A stretch of 9,389 nucleotides of DNA from Clostridia bacterium. Its GTDB lineage: Bacteria > Bacillota > Clostridia > Lutisporales > Lutisporaceae. Under the pieces are notes generated by a model. It made no database searches and was not told where the DNA came from. It saw nothing but the letters and a program-made list of their open reading frames with translations. Shown one piece after another: positions 5,297 to 9,389 of the stretch. A program made the position numbers and the translations under genes. The number at the start of each line of letters is the position of its first letter. Within the stretch, counting starts at the first letter, position 1. Where the stretch lies: positions 1 through 9,389 of the forward strand of contig JAQSYB010000056.1 in NCBI GenBank assembly GCA_029256365.1. The letters are read 5' to 3'.

Positions 5297-6322
5297 GCAC
5301 AAAAAAGATTAGGCAAGCAAACAATAAAACTCTCCAATCCGCCTTCTATGTTAGCAGCTGCAGCTGTAGTAGGACCTAAGGAAGGGGAAGGACCTCTTTC
5401 TGCGTACTTTGACATGATTCAAAAAGACGATTATTTTGGGCAGGACAGCTGGGAAAAAGCAGAATCAAAATTTGTTGAGGAAGCTGTAAAGAGAGCAATA
5501 AGCAAATCTGGTGTAAGTATAACAGCCATCGATTATATGCTGGCAGGAGATTTATTAAACCAAATCATTTCCTCCTCCTTTGCTGCCCGAAATCTTGAAA
5601 TTCCTTATTTAGGTGTCTATGGAGCATGTTCAACTATGGCAGAATCCTTAAGTATAGGCTCTATGATAATAGATGGAGGGTATGCAGATCATATTATATG
5701 CGCAACCTCCAGTCATTTTAGCAGTGCAGAAAGGCAATACCGCTTTCCTTTGGAGCAGGGCGTTCAAAGACCGCCCTATGCGCAATGGACGGTAACTGGC
5801 TCAGGAGCTACCATGCTATCAGCCACTGGAAATGGTCCATATATTACCCATGTAACCACTGGGAAAGTCGTGGATTTTGGAATTAAGGATGCCAACAACA
5901 TGGGGGCAGCGATGGCACCTGCTGCAGTGGATACAATAACTGCACATTTCAAAGAAACAGGTAGGTCCCCAGGCTACTATGACTTAATTGTCACAGGAGA
6001 TCTAGCTACTGTAGGCAAAGAGATTGCATTAGAACTACTAAAAAAAGAAGGATTAGATTTACAAAATAATTATAATGATTGCGGATGTATGATTTTCGAT
6101 AATATAAAGCAAGATACGCACTCTGGAGGCAGTGGTTGCGGTTGTTCCGCTTCCGTACTGAATGGTTATCTATTTAACCAGCTTAAGCACTGTGAATTAA
6201 ATAGAATACTTTTTGTTGCAACTGGTGCACTATTGTCGCCAATATCGGCATGGCAAGGTGAGTCAATACCTTGCATCGCACACGCTGTTGCAATTGAAAC
6301 AAAGCCAAGTGAGGTAAAATAA
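5294..6322 (+). CDS. spoVAD: Stage V sporulation protein AD (dipicolinic acid-binding)
   Basis: SpoVAD is a thiolase-fold protein associated with the inner forespore membrane that binds dipicolinic acid and is required for its uptake. The 342-aa product matches family length (338 in Bacillus). Recognisable blocks are GKQT near the start, AGPKE-like VGPKEGEGPL (26-35), AGDLLNQ (84-90), the GACST loop with C112 at the thiolase-like active-site position, ATSSH (137-141) with AERQYR, TVTGSGA (166-172), MGAAMAPAA (203-211), TGDLATVG (234-241), GGSGCGCSA (278-286) and ATGALLSP (309-316). It is known to lack ordinary thiolase activity. The start is TTG; the stop abuts the ATG of spoVAEB with no gap, so the two are translationally coupled. 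Confidence 0.97.
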   Translation: MAQKRLGKQTIKLSNPPSMLAAAAVVGPKEGEGPLSAYFDMIQKDDYFGQDSWEKAESKFVEEAVKRAISKSGVSITAIDYMLAGDLLNQIISSSFAARNLEIPYLGVYGACSTMAESLSIGSMIIDGGYADHIICATSSHFSSAERQYRFPLEQGVQRPPYAQWTVTGSGATMLSATGNGPYITHVTTGKVVDFGIKDANNMGAAMAPAAVDTITAHFKETGRSPGYYDLIVTGDLATVGKEIALELLKKEGLDLQNNYNDCGCMIFDNIKQDTHSGGSGCGCSASVLNGYLFNQLKHCELNRILFVATGALLSPISAWQGESIPCIAHAVAIETKPSEVK

Positions 6323-6679
6323 ATGGAATATATAAATGCTTTCATCGTAGGTGGTCTAATTTGCGTGATAGGTCAAATATTAATGGATAAAACAAAAATG
6401 ACCCCTGCAAGAGTATTGGTATTGTTTGTTACCTTAGGTGCTGTCCTGCAGGGTATGGGAATATATCAAAAGTTAGTAGATATTGGTGGAGCAGGAGCAA
6501 CAGTACCCTTGCCTGGGTTCGGATATGCCCTGGCAAAGGGAGCAATTAAAGGGGTAAAAGAGAGTGGACTAATTGGTGCATTTACAGGTGGGATTACTGG
6601 TACAGCTGGTGGTATTACAGGTGCAATTGTATTTGGTTATTTAATGTCAGTTTTGTTCAATCCTAGATCTAAGAAATAG
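6323..6679 (+). CDS. spoVAEB: Stage V sporulation protein AE, membrane subunit (SpoVAEb type)
   Basis: This 118-aa membrane protein of the SpoVA DPA-transport system corresponds to Bacillus SpoVAEb (116 aa). It has hydrophobic segments at about 5-20, 31-48 and 84-112. The family motif AFIVGGLICVIGQ is at 6-18, and GAGATVPLPGF at 56-66. These also occur in SpoVAC (AFVVGGLIC, GAGSIVP), showing a shared fold. A glycine-rich GGITGTAGGITGA (89-101) lies in the last segment. The ATG begins directly after the spoVAD stop, with GTGAGGT (6309-6315) inside spoVAD as ribosome site. Confidence 0.95.
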   Translation: MEYINAFIVGGLICVIGQILMDKTKMTPARVLVLFVTLGAVLQGMGIYQKLVDIGGAGATVPLPGFGYALAKGAIKGVKESGLIGAFTGGITGTAGGITGAIVFGYLMSVLFNPRSKK

Positions 6680-6688
6680 GTGTAATAT

Positions 6689-7258
6689 ATGAATGAGCAT
6701 CTTAACCAAAAAAGACGAGTTATTCTTGTTACAGATGGAGATCGAATTGCTAGAAAAGCAGTGGAAATGGCAGCTGAAAACATAGGAGCCAGATGCATTT
6801 CTCAATCAGCAGGCAATCCATCCCATTTACCAGGTAAAAAGGTCATAGAGCTAATTCGACAAGCCAAATGGGATCCGATAGTTGTAATGGCAGATGACAA
6901 GGGCAATATAGGAGAAGGCAGCGGAGAGCAGGTAATACGAGAAATAGCCAAATGCTCAGATATTGAAATTATTGGTGCAATAGCTGTCGCATCAAACACT
7001 GAGGGTATATTGGGAATTGAGGCAGACTTTTCTATAACCAGGTTTGGGAACATTATTAAGAAAACAGTAGACAAACGAGGAAACCCGAAGGACGGAAAAG
7101 TAATATATGGAGACACGGTTGATATATTGAATATGATAGATGTACCCATTATAGTAGGAATAGGAGATCCAGGCAAAATGACTGGGAAAGACGACTGTGA
7201 TTTAGGTTCACCTATTATTACAAAGGCGATGCAAGAAATAATAAACCGAAGCTATTAA
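6689..7258 (+). CDS. spoVAEA: Stage V sporulation protein AE, soluble subunit (SpoVAEa type)
   Basis: The 189-aa product matches the SpoVAEa family of spoVA operons (about 200 aa in Bacillus). It has no membrane segment. Characteristic features are RRVILVTDGD (9-18), ARCISQSAGNPS (34-45), VVMADDKGNIGEGSGE (65-80) and VPIIVGIGDPGKM (152-164). In Bacillus it belongs to the operon but, unlike SpoVAC, AD and AEb, its precise role is not well defined; many clostridial spoVA operons have only AC-AD-AE. The ribosome site AGGTG (6678-6682) overlaps the spoVAEB stop. It is the last gene: no spoVAF follows. Its final codons form the 5' arm of the terminator. Confidence 0.9.
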   Translation: MNEHLNQKRRVILVTDGDRIARKAVEMAAENIGARCISQSAGNPSHLPGKKVIELIRQAKWDPIVVMADDKGNIGEGSGEQVIREIAKCSDIEIIGAIAVASNTEGILGIEADFSITRFGNIIKKTVDKRGNPKDGKVIYGDTVDILNMIDVPIIVGIGDPGKMTGKDDCDLGSPIITKAMQEIINRSY

Positions 7259-7284
7259 AAAATGAGCTTCGGTTTATGTTTTTA
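7241..7284. terminator. Shared terminator between the convergent spoVA operon and PBP gene
   Basis: ATAAACCGAAGCT (7241-7253) and AGCTTCGGTTTAT (7265-7277) form a perfect 13-bp stem with an 11-nt loop. On the plus side the stem is followed by GTTTTTATTTT, a clear intrinsic terminator for spoVA. On the minus side it is followed by TATTTCTT, a weaker tail that could end the PBP transcript. The 5' arm encodes the last residues of SpoVAEA and the loop contains its stop codon. Confidence 0.88.
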
Positions 7285-7291
7285 TTTTAAG

Positions 7292-9389
7292 TTAGAATCC
7301 TGTTCCGGTTGGTGGAGTCGTAGGATTATTTGTATCATCATCAGGATCTGTGTCGTAATCATCTCCGGGTTCAGTATCGTCTGGGTCTTCAGAATCATCC
7401 GGGAAATTTGGATCAACCGGAATGATTGGAGTAGTATGAAGCGGGCAGCTTTCTATTGGAGCTTCATAGATTGCATCCTCTGGCACCTTGCCTGTTGCAC
7501 TTGGTACAAATGGCACAGCCCGTTGTATAAATACCTTGGATTGTACCAAGGAGGATGGGCAATATGGGGTAGTTAGCTTACCTGTAGAAATATCAATGTC
7601 CCGAACAACATGAACATCACATATGTCTTCAATGGCTGGCTCTGTACCCTTAATAAACGTTTCAGTTCTTATGGTTGAGCCTCTTGGATCTAAAGCACAT
7701 AATTCTGAAGGTCTTTTGCCTGATTCTGCACAGACAGACACAGCTGTTAGACCACTTGGCGCTTCAAAATTCTTAGTAGGAAGATTTTTATGAATTCCAG
7801 CCATAACATCTTTCCATAACATTGCTGGATAATTTCCACCAGTAAAGCCTAGATTCTTTGGCTCATCATGTCCCATCCAAACAGCAGTTGTGTAATAGGG
7901 AGTATATCCAACAAACCATGCATCCAAGTTATTGGTTGTTGTTCCTGTTTTTCCACCTACAGGCATATTAGGAATAGCGGCTCGACCGCCTGTTCCACCC
8001 TTTACAACACCTTGCATAATATCTACCATTAAATACGCAACTTGCTCACTTACGACTCGTTCTTTTTCAGGTTTTTTCTCATAAATAAGATTTCCATCTT
8101 TATCATATATCTTTGTAAAAGTAATTGGCTTGTTGTAAACACCTTTGTTTGGGAAAACCGCATAAGCAGCGGCCATTTCTATGGGTTTGATACCCTTTGT
8201 CAAACCGCCGAGGGCTAAGGAGCCTAATCCCATATCACTAGTAGTTCCTTCTGAATCGATAGAAGTAATGCCAAATCTTTTTAAATAATCTGCAGATCTT
8301 GATAAACCAATATCTTGGACTATTTTAACTGCAACCACATTAAGTGAATGCTGAATCGCTTCTCTTACAGTAACTAGTCCGCGAAAATTGCCACCATAGT
8401 TGTCTGGAGAGTAGTTTCCATAGGTTATCGGAGAATCATCCACTACGGAGGATATGGTATAACCATTATCCAAGGCTGGAGCATATACCGCTAAGGGCTT
8501 AATTGTTGAACCAGGCTGCCTTAAGGATTGAGTAGCTCTATTTAAGCCTCTTCTAACCTTTTCGCTGCGTCCACCCATAACTGCCTTTACTTCACCAGTT
8601 GTATGGTCAATAACGATGGCGGCTGATTCGGGTTGTAAATTGCCGTTAGCATCTGACTTGCTCTTAGGGAACATTGCTTCATTCTTAAAGGAAGCTTCAA
8701 CAGCATTTTGTATATCCGTATCAATCGTTGCAACAATCTTTAGACCGCCATTGAACAGTTTAATTTGTGCTTCTTCCTCAGAATAGCCCAATTCATTTTC
8801 AATTACCTCTAATACATCATGAATAACCATATCTGCAAAGTAAGAGGTTTCCACTTCGCTTTCTATCTTAGAAAGCTTTATATCTTCACCAATTGCTTGT
8901 TCATATTCATCTTTACTGATTTTCCCCTGATCTAGCATTTGATCTAGAATCAATTTCTTACGCTTGGTGGCCTGGTCAAAATGTCTGTATGGTGAGTATA
9001 GTGAAGGATTATTGGTGACACCAGCCAACATCGCGTTTTCAGCTAATGTAAGCTGATCCAGCTCCTTGCCAGAATAATATAAAGCTGCTTCCTTAACCCC
9101 TGCAACATTGTGACCGAGGGGTATTGTATTCAAATATGCTTCTAAAATTTGATCCTTTGTAAAACGTCTTTCTAATTGTATGGCATAGTACATTTCCACT
9201 ACTTTTCTCTTTAGCTTCTTTTCATCTGTCAAATAAACTTTCTTTATCAGCTGCTGTGTGATAGAGCTGAAGCCTTGAGAAAACTTACCGGTTTGCAGGT
9301 TGACTCTAGCAGCACCAAAAATTCTATAAATGTCTATTCCGAAATGGTTGTAGAATCTTTTGTCTTCAATAGCAATAAACGCATCTTGA
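7292..9389 (-). CDS. Class A penicillin-binding protein (PBP1A type), N-terminus beyond the window
   Basis: This is a bifunctional peptidoglycan synthase with a glycosyltransferase (GT51) and a transpeptidase domain, acting outside the membrane on lipid II. The frame is open to the right edge, giving 698 visible residues; the membrane anchor and start are outside. Visible in order: AFIAIEDKRFYNHFGID (3-19) with catalytic E8, FSSITQQL (40-47), KVVEMYYAIQLE (61-72), then ILEAYLN. In the transpeptidase are STIK with the acylated Ser (294-297), SLN (348-350) and KTGTT (480-484). A C-terminal part holds five Cys (about 553, 564, 590, 610, 648) and an acidic Asp/Pro-rich tail ending TGTGF. It converges on the spoVA operon. 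Vegetative or sporulation use cannot be told. Confidence 0.95.
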   Translation of the reverse strand, partial: QDAFIAIEDKRFYNHFGIDIYRIFGAARVNLQTGKFSQGFSSITQQLIKKVYLTDEKKLKRKVVEMYYAIQLERRFTKDQILEAYLNTIPLGHNVAGVKEAALYYSGKELDQLTLAENAMLAGVTNNPSLYSPYRHFDQATKRKKLILDQMLDQGKISKDEYEQAIGEDIKLSKIESEVETSYFADMVIHDVLEVIENELGYSEEEAQIKLFNGGLKIVATIDTDIQNAVEASFKNEAMFPKSKSDANGNLQPESAAIVIDHTTGEVKAVMGGRSEKVRRGLNRATQSLRQPGSTIKPLAVYAPALDNGYTISSVVDDSPITYGNYSPDNYGGNFRGLVTVREAIQHSLNVVAVKIVQDIGLSRSADYLKRFGITSIDSEGTTSDMGLGSLALGGLTKGIKPIEMAAAYAVFPNKGVYNKPITFTKIYDKDGNLIYEKKPEKERVVSEQVAYLMVDIMQGVVKGGTGGRAAIPNMPVGGKTGTTTNNLDAWFVGYTPYYTTAVWMGHDEPKNLGFTGGNYPAMLWKDVMAGIHKNLPTKNFEAPSGLTAVSVCAESGKRPSELCALDPRGSTIRTETFIKGTEPAIEDICDVHVVRDIDISTGKLTTPYCPSSLVQSKVFIQRAVPFVPSATGKVPEDAIYEAPIESCPLHTTPIIPVDPNFPDDSEDPDDTEPGDDYDTDPDDDTNNPTTPPTGTGF

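Noticed and set aside
6802..7176. Minus-strand ORF inside spoVAEA
   Set aside because: It is a mirror of the conserved SpoVAEa frame with no independent support.
7262..7576. Plus-strand ORF of 104 codons with many Trp and Cys
   Set aside because: It is antisense to the PBP tail, begins inside the terminator loop, and its composition comes from the complementary Asp/Pro codons.
9230..9232. TTG at 9232 as the start of the penicillin-binding protein
   Set aside because: The same frame upstream encodes the essential GT51 motifs (EDKRFYNHFG, SSITQQL), so the gene continues past the right edge.
1..9389. CRISPR array, tRNA, insertion sequence, phage or toxin-antitoxin genes
   Set aside because: No repeat-spacer pattern, no tRNA-like fold, no transposase frame and no target-site duplications were seen on reading both strands.

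Overview
The window is an AT-rich, low-GC Gram-positive chromosomal segment from an endospore-forming Firmicute, most likely a member of the Clostridia. The evidence is a complete spoIIA operon (anti-anti-sigma factor, anti-sigma factor, sigma-F) followed directly by a spoVA operon of the reduced type, with AC, AD and AE but no AA or AB. The genes have strong Shine-Dalgarno sites, occasional TTG or GTG starts, and Spo0A-, sigma-H- and sigma-G-like promoter sequences. I cannot name the genus from sequence alone.

Layout. (1) 1-1249, minus strand: a polyamine block. Spermidine synthase (speE) lies upstream of the first 41 codons of an Orn/Lys/Arg decarboxylase (speA-type, cut by the left edge). 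The decarboxylase has its own sigma-A promoter and a leader of about 130 nt. (2) 1342-2448, minus strand: a UgtP/MGDG-synthase-type diacylglycerol glycosyltransferase with an extended -10 promoter. (3) 2449-2762: a divergent regulatory region carrying the glycosyltransferase promoter and, for spoIIA, a sigma-H promoter with one Spo0A-box-like site. (4) 2763-4318, plus strand: spoIIAA-spoIIAB-sigF, closed by a strong intrinsic terminator. (5) 4319-4512: a short hairpin-rich, relatively GC-rich element of possible repeat origin, then a sigma-G-like promoter. (6) 4513-7258, plus strand: two overlapping small unrecognised genes, then spoVAC, spoVAD, spoVAEB and spoVAEA. (7) 7241-7284: a terminator shared by convergent genes. 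(8) 7292-9389, minus strand: a class A penicillin-binding protein whose N-terminus lies beyond the right edge.

How the genes work together. By established knowledge of these families, Spo0A~P and sigma-H switch on spoIIA before septation. SpoIIAB holds sigma-F (or phosphorylates SpoIIAA) until dephosphorylated SpoIIAA releases sigma-F in the forespore. Sigma-F leads to sigma-G, and sigma-G drives spoVA, whose membrane proteins and DPA-binding SpoVAD move dipicolinic acid into the spore core and release it at germination. The polyamine genes, glycolipid synthase and PBP look like vegetative housekeeping neighbours.

Most of the window is conventional. The least explained parts are the two small ORFs occupying the usual spoVAA/AB position, the hairpin element between sigF and spoVA, the decarboxylase leader with a tiny ORF, and the Cys-containing, Asp-rich tail of the PBP. 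I found no CRISPR array, tRNA, rRNA, transposase or phage gene.
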